A DNA stretch of 7,118 bases from an uncultured Desulfobulbaceae bacterium (lineage in GTDB: Bacteria; Desulfobacterota; Desulfobulbia; Desulfobulbales; Desulfobulbaceae). Numbering within the stretch: position 1 is the stretch's first letter; every line of letters starts with the position of its first letter. Of this stretch, positions 1-5,003 are shown one piece after another. The notes beneath the pieces are model-generated. The model made no database searches, was not told the DNA's origin, and saw nothing but the letters and a program-made list of their open reading frames with translations. Position numbers and translations under genes: made by a program. The stretch covers positions 1-7,118 of the forward strand of contig CAMYOP010000140.1 in the NCBI GenBank assembly GCA_947260045.1, in the 5' to 3' direction.

Positions 1-859
1 TGAGCTCGCTGATTTCGTCCTTTGAACGGTCCACTTGAATGGAACCAGTACTTTTTTCATCAGAAAAGGTGTCACGAAAGATAGAGAGGATGGAGTGGAG
101 ATTTTGAACTATTAAACGGTTGAAAAAGAAAGTAATAATGCCAAAAAGACAAAAAACCACCAGCGTTAAGGTGCTGAAGACTGACAGGGCGGCATCTTTA
201 ATCTGGTCCAGGCTTACATCAAAAGGAATGCCAACACTGACAAGACCGTTTATCTCTCCATCGCGTTTGTCAAATCCGCGTTGATTGCCATAGATATCCA
301 ATATCCTACTTGGGGCATTTTCCGGGGTACTGTGGCAACGGGTACATTTCCTGGTAAAAGTGACCGGCTGAAATCGCATATAATACTTTTTTCCATCTTC
401 GGTGATGATTCCCTTCCAATCCTTTGAATCCTTGTTGTCGTTGAAATATTGAATGATCTTTATTTCCAGTGGCCCAGCTTCAAAGTCTGGATTTCTTGCA
501 TTGATGCTGACTCTTCTGTAACTAAAATCAGACATTTCATTTTTAAAGTTTTCCATAATGGATCTACTTATATAAGAACTGGACATTGCCTCCAGGATAA
601 ATGTGTCATCGCCATACAATTCAAATATTTTTGGACGAAGTACCTCGCGGACATATGTTCTAGAAGCACCAGCAGCAGCCATTATAAGTTCAGTCTTTTG
701 ATAGGCTTCGTTTTGAATATTATTTTTTTCGTAGAGATAAATCAGGCTGGCAGTAAGAGAGCTGAAGATAAAAAGGATCACAGCGAGGCCTGCGAGAAAC
801 TTAACCTGTAAACTGCTCCTCTTGTCTTTATCAACCAGGATGTGTTTGTCGGCTTTCAT
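1..859 (-). CDS. Membrane sensor with heme c-binding DUF3365 domain and HAMP (N-terminal part, cut at left edge)
   Basis: I translated this by hand on the minus strand; 286 codons run open from ATG 859 to the window edge. A short cytoplasmic N-terminus is followed by TM1 (about residues 20-44), an extracytoplasmic domain (about 45-225), TM2 (about 228-250) and the start of a HAMP linker ending in DEISEL. The sensor region matches DUF3365 (Tll0287-like): a YVREVLRP helix, a YRRVSINARNP segment, a C172-T-R-C175-H176 heme c motif followed by STPENAP, then a YG..GF segment and VSVGIPFD. The heme implies export and cytochrome c maturation, with sensing of redox state or a small ligand. The output domain (histidine kinase, diguanylate cyclase or chemoreceptor) lies outside the window. 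ATG 871 is an in-frame alternative start; neither start has a strong ribosome binding site, but 859 has a GAG-containing purine stretch at a reasonable distance. Confidence 0.88.
   Translation of the reverse strand, partial: MKADKHILVDKDKRSSLQVKFLAGLAVILFIFSSLTASLIYLYEKNNIQNEAYQKTELIMAAAGASRTYVREVLRPKIFELYGDDTFILEAMSSSYISRSIMENFKNEMSDFSYRRVSINARNPDFEAGPLEIKIIQYFNDNKDSKDWKGIITEDGKKYYMRFQPVTFTRKCTRCHSTPENAPSRILDIYGNQRGFDKRDGEINGLVSVGIPFDVSLDQIKDAALSVFSTLTLVVFCLFGIITFFFNRLIVQNLHSILSIFRDTFSDEKSTGSIQVDRSKDEISEL
332..346 (-). other. CxxCH heme c attachment motif in the DUF3365 sensor
   Basis: The minus-strand codons read C-T-R-C-H (residues 172-176). The motif sits late in the extracytoplasmic domain between the two TM helices, as expected for heme-binding members of the DUF3365 family. 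Both cysteines and the axial histidine are intact. Confidence 0.85.
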
Positions 860-923
860 TATGTGTACCATCTCAATAATAAGTGCAAATACCTACCTCT
901 TTTATACCTTTGTTCAACAAGAA

Positions 924-952
924 TGTATACACAGGGCCAAAAGTCCAATCAA
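924..952 (-). promoter_or_regulatory. Candidate sigma-70 promoter for the DUF3365 sensor
   Basis: On the minus strand TTGATT (952-947) is followed, after a 17-base spacer, by TATACA (929-924). Each hexamer matches consensus at 4 of 6 positions and the spacing is ideal. It would give a leader of roughly 55-60 bases before ATG 859. The call rests on pattern alone. Confidence 0.3.
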
Positions 953-954
953 AA

Positions 955-969
955 TAGTGATTATCACTA
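955..969. promoter_or_regulatory. 15-base perfect palindrome, possible operator
   Basis: TAGTGAT-T-ATCACTA is a perfect 7-1-7 inverted repeat directly upstream of the candidate -35 element of the sensor gene. A site there would suit an activator or a dimeric regulator. It does not match the CRP/FNR consensus and I cannot name the protein. Confidence 0.35.
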
Positions 970-985
970 AAGCTCAGTTAGCACA

Positions 986-1083
986 GGGAGACAGGTCGGC
1001 CTCGGTGCTTAGCTCTATTTTTCCTAATCCCAAGGGGACCGAATTTTTTTCGCGTATTATCAGCGAAAATTATTCTGTCTCCC
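986..1083. repeat. Long-range inverted repeat enclosing a hairpin
   Basis: GGGAGACAG (986-994) pairs perfectly with CTGTCTCCC (1075-1083). Inside lies TTTTCGC/GCGAAAA (1047-1053 with 1063-1069), a 7-base stem with a 9-base loop. A structured RNA is possible, but a 9-base match at this distance is near chance expectation for a region of this size. Confidence 0.2.
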
Positions 1084-1251
1084 GAATAAGAACGGAAAAA
1101 TAAAATCGATCTCCACCTTTTAGTCTCTAATCGAGCTTTAGTGGCAATCACAATCAAAACACATACGCTGTTATTCTTTATACATGTGCTCCTCACTGTT
1201 CTCCAGCCCGGATTCATCTGCATTTCAACTACGCTTCAACTGAATAAGTAG

Positions 1252-1345
1252 TTCCAATAATTTGTATTGGGAATCCTGTACACTTTAGGATGCACTGCCT
1301 CCACATGGAGGCATGTTTTTGTATCCAAAGGGAGGCAGTGCTTTT
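1252..1345 (+). ncRNA. Structured leader or small RNA candidate with alternative terminator stems
   Basis: Three adjacent hairpins occur in a row. The first pairs CCAATA (1254-1259) with TATTGG (1265-1270), extendable with a bulge. The second pairs ATCCT (1273-1277) with AGGAT (1287-1291). The third pairs TGCCTCC (1296-1302) with GGAGGCA (1307-1313) and is followed by five Ts. A second copy of the right arm, GGAGGCAGTGC (1331-1341), is complementary over 11 bases to 1292-1302 and is followed by four Ts. The left arm can therefore pair near or far, but not both. The T-runs fit plus-strand reading, so this could be an attenuator of the 1566 operon, a small RNA end or a plain terminator. No known riboswitch class is recognised. 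Confidence 0.35.
1292..1345 (+). terminator. Terminator-like inverted repeat in the leader region
   Basis: An 11-base perfect inverted repeat (1292-1302 with 1331-1341) is followed by TTTT, with a nested 7-base hairpin (1296-1313) followed by TGTTTTTG. Only the plus-strand direction has U-runs after the stems. No gene on the plus strand ends upstream, so termination here would act on a leader or a small RNA. Confidence 0.4.
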
Positions 1346-1516
1346 GATATGCGAGAAATGGTTCTCTGTAACCTGCTAATATATAAGGTTAAAAAGTATT
1401 GTATGGATTTTTATGGACATGGCACCACCATTGCAAACTTAGTTGTCAGATATAAATAGTTCGCGTGAAAAGATAATCTTACCGAGGCATTTGGCTCAAT
1501 ATTTTTTTTAAAAATG

Positions 1517-1531
1517 AAAATGATTCATTTT
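1517..1531. promoter_or_regulatory. 15-base AT-rich palindrome upstream of the transporter operon
   Basis: AAAATGA-T-TCATTTT is a perfect 7-1-7 palindrome about 35 bases before the start codon at 1566, following a T8-A5 stretch. It faintly resembles a hexamer-array Fur box but matches the 7-1-7 Fur consensus poorly, so the regulator is unknown. Its position suits a repressor site over a promoter or 5' leader. Confidence 0.3.
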
Positions 1532-1565
1532 AGTTACAAATTATTTGATGAGTTCGGAGAGGAAA

Positions 1566-1856
1566 ATGAAACAGGTAAGCAAGAACACCCCCTGGCTTTT
1601 ACTGGCAGGTATTTCAGCAGTGCTCATCCTTATTGCTAAAACTGACATATTCAAGCCTACCATTCAATTTATTCAGGCTGACCAGATGAACAGCTGGCAG
1701 ATGATCGTCTGCCTCATCTTTTCCATCGTTGGGTTCAGGCTCACATTCACTCTTCTTAACCGTATATGTAAATATTATTCCAATCAATTTGAAGCGACTG
1801 CCAGTGGTTCTTCTGGTAATCAATCCCTAAATAAACCTCAGCGTGGAGGGCACTGA
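1566..1856 (+). CDS. Small two-TM membrane protein, homologous to the N-terminal extension of the following transporter
   Basis: This 96-aa protein has two predicted TM helices (about residues 10-24 and 44-64) and a hydrophilic Gly/Ser/Asn-rich C-terminal tail (about 72-96). I chose ATG 1566 because GGAGAGG lies just upstream (1556-1562), GGAG being six bases from it; longer frames from TTG 1545 or ATG 1548 would run through that site. Aligned residue by residue from position 1 it matches the downstream transporter: Q3, N7, P9, G15, I16, V19, I23-A24, T26-D27, P31, Q45 and I51, then L-N...K after a two-residue shift, about a quarter identity over 69 residues. It is thus probably a stand-alone paralogue of that domain. 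The next gene begins 52 bases later. Its role is unknown; a subunit or assembly partner of the transporter is an inference. Confidence 0.72.
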   Translation: MKQVSKNTPWLLLAGISAVLILIAKTDIFKPTIQFIQADQMNSWQMIVCLIFSIVGFRLTFTLLNRICKYYSNQFEATASGSSGNQSLNKPQRGGH

Positions 1857-1908
1857 AGATTGTAGGAACGCAAGCAGATAAAACGAAAAAAAAATGGGAG
1901 AATTGACT

Positions 1909-3537
1909 ATGCCCCAAGCTAAAAACAACATGCCGTTATATATAATAGGCGGCATACTGATTGTATATGCGTTTATTGCCAGTACAGACGCATTGCTACC
2001 GTTAATGAAATATCTCAAGACTCATAAAACCCTGGACCTTCAAGTAATGATGGGCTTTATCTGCGGTGGTCTGGCACTTTTCGGTGCTGTCTTGAACACT
2101 GTTCGTAAACCAGGCAAAACAGTTTTTGATCGATTCTTTTTGGAGCCACTTCCAGGTATTCTTTTTCTGCTCGCCTTAGCCATGATCATCCGCTGGTGGG
2201 CTGAGCCAATGGTTAAAATTATCAGCAGCCAGCTGGCACCTGTTCTTGGTTTTAAAATCTATAAAGTTCTTAACCTTAACTATGTTGTACTTGGTTTGTT
2301 GGTCGGTGTCTTAATCACAAACACCACTGGTATTCCTAATTTTGCCGCATCAGGTGTTAAATGTGCCCGTTTTGTCTTAAAAATGGGTGTCATTTTGCTT
2401 GGTGCCCGGTACAGCTTTGCTGAACTGGCCAAACTTGGTGTCTATAGTATCTGGCTGATCGGCTTTTTCGTTTTAGGAACCGTATTTATGGTACTCTGGC
2501 TTGGAGGTCTTTTTAAACAGCCAAAGTCAATGACAGGAGTGCTCTCTGCGGGGATGGGCGTTTGTGGAGTATCGGCCACAGTTGCTGTTGCACCTGTTGT
2601 AAAGGCTAAAAGTGAAGAGATGGCCTATACCATCGGTACTATTTTATCTTTTGGTATCATTTGTATGTTTATCTTTCCAACCATTGGTCACATGGTCGGT
2701 ATGAATGCCGTGCAGTTTGGCGCATGGGCTGGAACAGGTATCCTTAACTCTGCTCAGGTAGCAGCGGCGGCACTGGCATTTGACGCAGTTGATATCAAAA
2801 CTTTGAAGGTTGCTGAAATTTTTAATATCACCAGGGTACTCTTTCTGCCTATCATCGTTTTAGTTCTGGCGACCTGGTTTGGCAAGGAATCTGGTCAGAA
2901 ATTAAGTTTTAAAACAGTTGTCATTGACAAATTCCCTATTTTTATCCTTGGCTTTTTACTTCTTTTTATCATGTCATCTTCCGGTCTTTTTTCTCCACCC
3001 AGTCATTATAAAGGCAAGTTCATAGATGTCAGTTATAATGATCGTACCAGGATCACTGATCAGGAATGGGAAACAATGGATAAGGCCCTTAAAGACGGTT
3101 CCATCCAAGGGCTCAGCGCTGCTCAGATGGCCGCTGTGGTAGATTTGGTGAACCAACGCCAGATCGCCGGTAATTTTGATGAACGTGACGATAAAAAGCT
3201 TTTTGATAAAACAGGACGGGCGCGGATGTTTGAACTTGAAGGTGTTCTCGCCGCTGAAAAAGCAAAAGAGATCACCCTTGACAAGGACGTGAAAGGCGCG
3301 ATAAAGCATGCTGTTAAACAGGTTCATAAAAAATCTAAAACTGTTACTACCCTGACAGACTTTATGATCTGGTTCTTTGCTTTTGGTTTGATTGGTCTTG
3401 GTATGCAGATTACCAAAAAGGCCATCATGCAGGCTGGAAGCTGGCCGCTGATCATTGGCTGTATTTCAGGTGTCACAAAAGCCGTCCTTTCCTTCTTTGT
3501 TGTTTTGTGGTTGGTAAAAGACGTGGTGCTCAAATAA
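1909..3537 (+). CDS. YeiH/TauZ-family putative sulfate exporter with N-terminal extension and a large hydrophilic insert
   Basis: This 542-aa polytopic inner-membrane protein matches the Cons_hypoth698 (PF03601, YeiH/TauZ) family. Signature segments include KCARFVLKMGVILLGARYSF (about 151-170), GMGVCGVSATVAVAPVV (about 215-231), FPTIGH (256-261), GAWAGTGILNSAQVAAAALA (271-290) and NITRVLFLPI (306-315). Family members such as E. coli YeiH are about 350 aa; this one has about 75 extra N-terminal residues with two TM helices and a charged insert at about 362-481, before the last two TM helices (about 485-505 and 513-537). ATG 1909 is chosen over ATG 1894 because GGGAG (1896-1900) lies eight bases before it, and this start aligns in register with the upstream 96-aa paralogue. 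Sulfate export is the family's annotation, based largely on context in sulfonate catabolism; the substrate here is not proven. It sits between two small membrane-protein genes in an apparent operon. Confidence 0.88.
   Translation: MPQAKNNMPLYIIGGILIVYAFIASTDALLPLMKYLKTHKTLDLQVMMGFICGGLALFGAVLNTVRKPGKTVFDRFFLEPLPGILFLLALAMIIRWWAEPMVKIISSQLAPVLGFKIYKVLNLNYVVLGLLVGVLITNTTGIPNFAASGVKCARFVLKMGVILLGARYSFAELAKLGVYSIWLIGFFVLGTVFMVLWLGGLFKQPKSMTGVLSAGMGVCGVSATVAVAPVVKAKSEEMAYTIGTILSFGIICMFIFPTIGHMVGMNAVQFGAWAGTGILNSAQVAAAALAFDAVDIKTLKVAEIFNITRVLFLPIIVLVLATWFGKESGQKLSFKTVVIDKFPIFILGFLLLFIMSSSGLFSPPSHYKGKFIDVSYNDRTRITDQEWETMDKALKDGSIQGLSAAQMAAVVDLVNQRQIAGNFDERDDKKLFDKTGRARMFELEGVLAAEKAKEITLDKDVKGAIKHAVKQVHKKSKTVTTLTDFMIWFFAFGLIGLGMQITKKAIMQAGSWPLIIGCISGVTKAVLSFFVVLWLVKDVVLK
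2992..3351 (+). other. Hydrophilic insert domain of the YeiH-like transporter
   Basis: Residues about 362-481 form a continuous charged, mostly helical stretch without membrane character, ending just before the TM pair that starts TLTDFMIWFFAFG. It contains KDGSIQGLSAAQMAAVVDLV and acidic/basic runs around FDERDDKK and LDKDVKGAIKHAVKQ. Typical YeiH proteins have only a short loop here. I recognise no known domain; it may be a regulatory or partner-binding domain. Confidence 0.7.
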
Positions 3538-3544
3538 AAGTTCC

Positions 3545-3549
3545 GGAGG
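3545..3549 (+). promoter_or_regulatory. Strong ribosome binding site of the 65-aa protein
   Basis: A perfect GGAGG core sits seven bases before ATG 3557. It is the best Shine-Dalgarno sequence in the window and argues that this short frame is a real gene. Confidence 0.75.
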
Positions 3550-3556
3550 TTTAGAT

Positions 3557-3754
3557 ATGAGCGATGAAAAAATAACCATTGAAACAGGTGATGCCGGAAA
3601 AGGCACTTCCGAAATAGCAAAAGATGCAAACAGTGAAGAACTGGAAGAGCGTGCTCTTTCAGTCTTTGCTAGTGAGCGTAACGAAGATCTGACCGCCCTT
3701 ATCTTGTGTCTGGTGACAACGTTTTTTGTTTTACTGTTCACCAAGTGGCTGTAA
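3557..3754 (+). CDS. Small acidic tail-anchored membrane protein
   Basis: This 65-aa protein has a soluble acidic N-terminal half (about 1-43, rich in Glu, Asp, Lys and Ala, with SEELEERALSVF probably helical) and one C-terminal TM helix (about 46-62) ending KWL, so it should be tail-anchored with the bulk in the cytoplasm. A strong GGAGG at 3545-3549, seven bases before ATG 3557, supports translation. It starts 19 bases after the transporter stop and is followed by a terminator, making it the last gene of a three-gene operon. I do not recognise a family. Its size, single TM and position suggest a small accessory subunit of the transporter, which is an inference. Confidence 0.72.
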   Translation: MSDEKITIETGDAGKGTSEIAKDANSEELEERALSVFASERNEDLTALILCLVTTFFVLLFTKWL

Positions 3755-3782
3755 GCGGTCTTGTCGTAAGATTCTAACCATG

Positions 3783-3825
3783 AACACCCTTCCTTTTATA
3801 GTTTTCTGAAGGGAAGGGTGTTTTT
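3783..3825 (+). terminator. Rho-independent terminator of the transporter operon
   Basis: AACACCCTTCC (3783-3793) is perfectly complementary over 11 bases to GGAAGGGTGTT (3812-3822), with a loop of about 18 bases and a T5 tract at 3821-3825. It lies 28 bases after the stop of the 65-aa gene and separates the transporter operon from the signalling operon. On the minus strand the preceding A-run gives it some bidirectional character, but no gene there needs it. Confidence 0.88.
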
Positions 3826-3862
3826 GTATAGACGCACCTCACTTTTCTTCACGATTTCTTTG

Positions 3863-3871
3863 TGTTATACT
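3863..3871 (+). promoter_or_regulatory. Extended -10 promoter of the UspA-kinase operon, possibly giving a leaderless mRNA
   Basis: TGTTATACT fits an extended -10 element (TGn followed by TATACT, 5 of 6 to consensus). The -35 area is poor (TTTTCT at a 17-base spacer), which an extended -10 can offset. The -10 ends six bases before ATG 3878, so initiation would fall at or near the A of the start codon. No Shine-Dalgarno sequence precedes that ATG, which agrees with a leaderless transcript. Confidence 0.45.
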
Positions 3872-3877
3872 CTTATT

Positions 3878-4372
3878 ATGTTTAAATCCATTCTCCTTTG
3901 TACCCATGGAACAGCTGGTGCCCAGAATGCGGAACAACTCGTTTTTCATGAGCTTGCTGGCAAATCAGAAGATATATCAATTATTGTTCTGACCATTATT
4001 GATGAAGACTGGCGCTCCATGACTGGTGATGACTGGTTAAATTCCAGTAAGACCCACGCCACCTTTTTAAATCATGTTGAAGGACAATTGGGCGAAGAAA
4101 TAGAGGAAGACTGGCAGCGAATCAGAAACAAATATCCTGCATCAACTAATGCAGATTTTATAAAAGTCGTCGGCCCTCTTGAGGAAACCATAGCCAGGGA
4201 GGCTGCCAAAAGACAGTGCGACCTTATTGTTATCGGTCCACACCGCGAAACCAAGAGATTCTTCAATCTCAAAATGGAAAAGGGATTACGGGCCAGAATG
4301 ACAAACGCCAAGCTCCATCCTTTGTTACCCTGTCCCCTGCTTATAGCACCTCCTGGAACGTTAGATACATAA
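3878..4372 (+). CDS. UspA-family universal stress protein with a degenerate nucleotide site
   Basis: This 164-aa protein has the single-domain alpha/beta Usp layout: strand 1 FKSILLCT (2-9), strand 2 ISIIVLTI (33-40) followed by IDED, a helical middle (about 58-86), strand 4 and helix FIKVVGPLEETIAREAAKRQ (94-113), CDLIVIG (114-120) and final strand PLLIAPP (153-159). The usual N-terminal Asp that contacts adenine is replaced in CTHGT (8-12), and the G-2x-G-9x-G(S/T) loop after VIG120-P-H-R is not conserved, so ATP binding is doubtful. It shares the IGPxR / LGPxR feature and an acidic motif after strand 2 with the UspA domain of the kinase three genes on, suggesting a paralogous pair. ATG 3878 is preferred over an in-frame GTG 3818, which lies inside the terminator. 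It is the first gene of the signalling operon. Confidence 0.82.
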   Translation: MFKSILLCTHGTAGAQNAEQLVFHELAGKSEDISIIVLTIIDEDWRSMTGDDWLNSSKTHATFLNHVEGQLGEEIEEDWQRIRNKYPASTNADFIKVVGPLEETIAREAAKRQCDLIVIGPHRETKRFFNLKMEKGLRARMTNAKLHPLLPCPLLIAPPGTLDT

Positions 4373-4401
4373 TCTTTTGGTCCTTCAGGCATTAAAATAT
4401 C

Positions 4402-4977
4402 ATGGAAAAAATATACGACCTGAAAGTTTCTGCTCAAAAAATCAGGCAGCTTGATCTCAGTCGTCTATTAAATGAAGAGAAACTTCTGCATCTTCATCCC
4501 CATTGGTTTGTGGGTGATTGTCAGATGCAGGAGAGAGGTCTCTTTACTTCGCTGAGGGATTATGAAACAGAAAATGAATTTGAGCTTGGTTTACAGCTTA
4601 ACTTTACTCCTGCTCAAATGATTGATCCCCACAAGCAGCCGGTGATGAGTATTTCCTTATTTGAATATGGGGTCAATGAGCTGCTCTTCTTTTCAGAAAA
4701 CGACACAATGAAAGTCAAAGTCAGGGGAGAGGGTGACGTGCTTGACGGGGAAACTGAACATAGCATGTATCTCTGGATACGGGCTATTCAGGAGTATATT
4801 CGTCTTTACACCTCAAACAGATTTTCCACTCTCTTTTTTCGGATGATCATGAATAAAATGATCCTAAATATGAACCCGTCACAGCGTAAGATCTCCATTA
4901 TGATTACTAAAATTACGCTTGTGGAAATTTTGGTAATTATCGTGATTGTCGTCGGCTACGTTTTCTTTGTTCAATAG
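4402..4977 (+). CDS. Unrecognised tail-anchored protein in the kinase operon
   Basis: This 191-aa protein has a soluble N-terminal domain (about 1-130) of mixed alpha/beta character, with HLHPHWFVGD (30-39), SLRDYETENEFELGLQLNF (50-68) and VMSISLFEYGVNELLFFSEND (81-101). A basic helical linker follows (about 131-170), then one C-terminal TM helix (about 171-190). There is no signal peptide, so it should be tail-anchored facing the cytoplasm. I recognise no domain and no catalytic motif. It lies between the UspA gene (29 bases upstream) and the kinase gene (26 bases downstream) with only weak ribosome binding sequence. Context suggests a membrane partner, substrate or anchor for the kinase, which is an inference. 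Confidence 0.78.
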   Translation: MEKIYDLKVSAQKIRQLDLSRLLNEEKLLHLHPHWFVGDCQMQERGLFTSLRDYETENEFELGLQLNFTPAQMIDPHKQPVMSISLFEYGVNELLFFSENDTMKVKVRGEGDVLDGETEHSMYLWIRAIQEYIRLYTSNRFSTLFFRMIMNKMILNMNPSQRKISIMITKITLVEILVIIVIVVGYVFFVQ

Positions 4978-5003
4978 GCAAACTGCTTTGTAAAATACTA
5001 CAA

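Larger units (their letters stand above)
860..1565. other. Divergent intergenic region without a convincing gene
   Basis: About 700 bases separate the minus-strand sensor from the plus-strand transporter operon. The open frames inside it are short, low in complexity, without ribosome binding sites and without recognisable domains. The region holds a candidate minus-strand promoter (924-952), a 15-base palindrome (955-969), a 9-base inverted repeat enclosing a smaller hairpin (986-1083), three consecutive hairpins with an alternative 11-base pairing (1252-1345) and a second 15-base palindrome (1517-1531). I found no convincing sigma-70 promoter for the plus-strand operon. Confidence 0.7.

Noticed and set aside
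449..811. Plus-strand open frame of 120 codons
   Set aside because: It is antisense to the DUF3365 sensor, whose minus-strand frame has clear family motifs; the plus frame has no domain and no ribosome binding site.
970..1000. tRNA D-arm-like string (AGCTCAGTTAGCAC)
   Set aside because: No T-arm, anticodon stem or acceptor stem can be built around it, so the resemblance is accidental.
822..1223. Two short open frames (plus 822-1103, minus 978-1223) in the divergent region
   Set aside because: Neither has a ribosome binding site or a recognisable fold; the plus frame overlaps the sensor start, and the minus frame is basic, low-complexity shadow-type sequence.
1491..1510. Possible sigma-54 promoter starting at TTGGC
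   Set aside because: The -12 GC element is missing; the downstream bases are only Ts.
1511..1531. Fur box
   Set aside because: The palindrome is AT-rich with ATGA repeats, but in the 7-1-7 alignment it matches the Fur consensus at few positions, so I list it only as an unnamed palindrome.
1894..1908. Upstream ATG for the transporter
   Set aside because: It has no Shine-Dalgarno; the GGGAG that overlaps it serves ATG 1909, and only the 1909 start keeps the protein in register with its 96-aa paralogue.
3818..3877. Longer UspA start at GTG 3818
   Set aside because: That start lies within the terminator stem and adds residues not seen in Usp proteins, whose first strand begins directly at FKSILLC.
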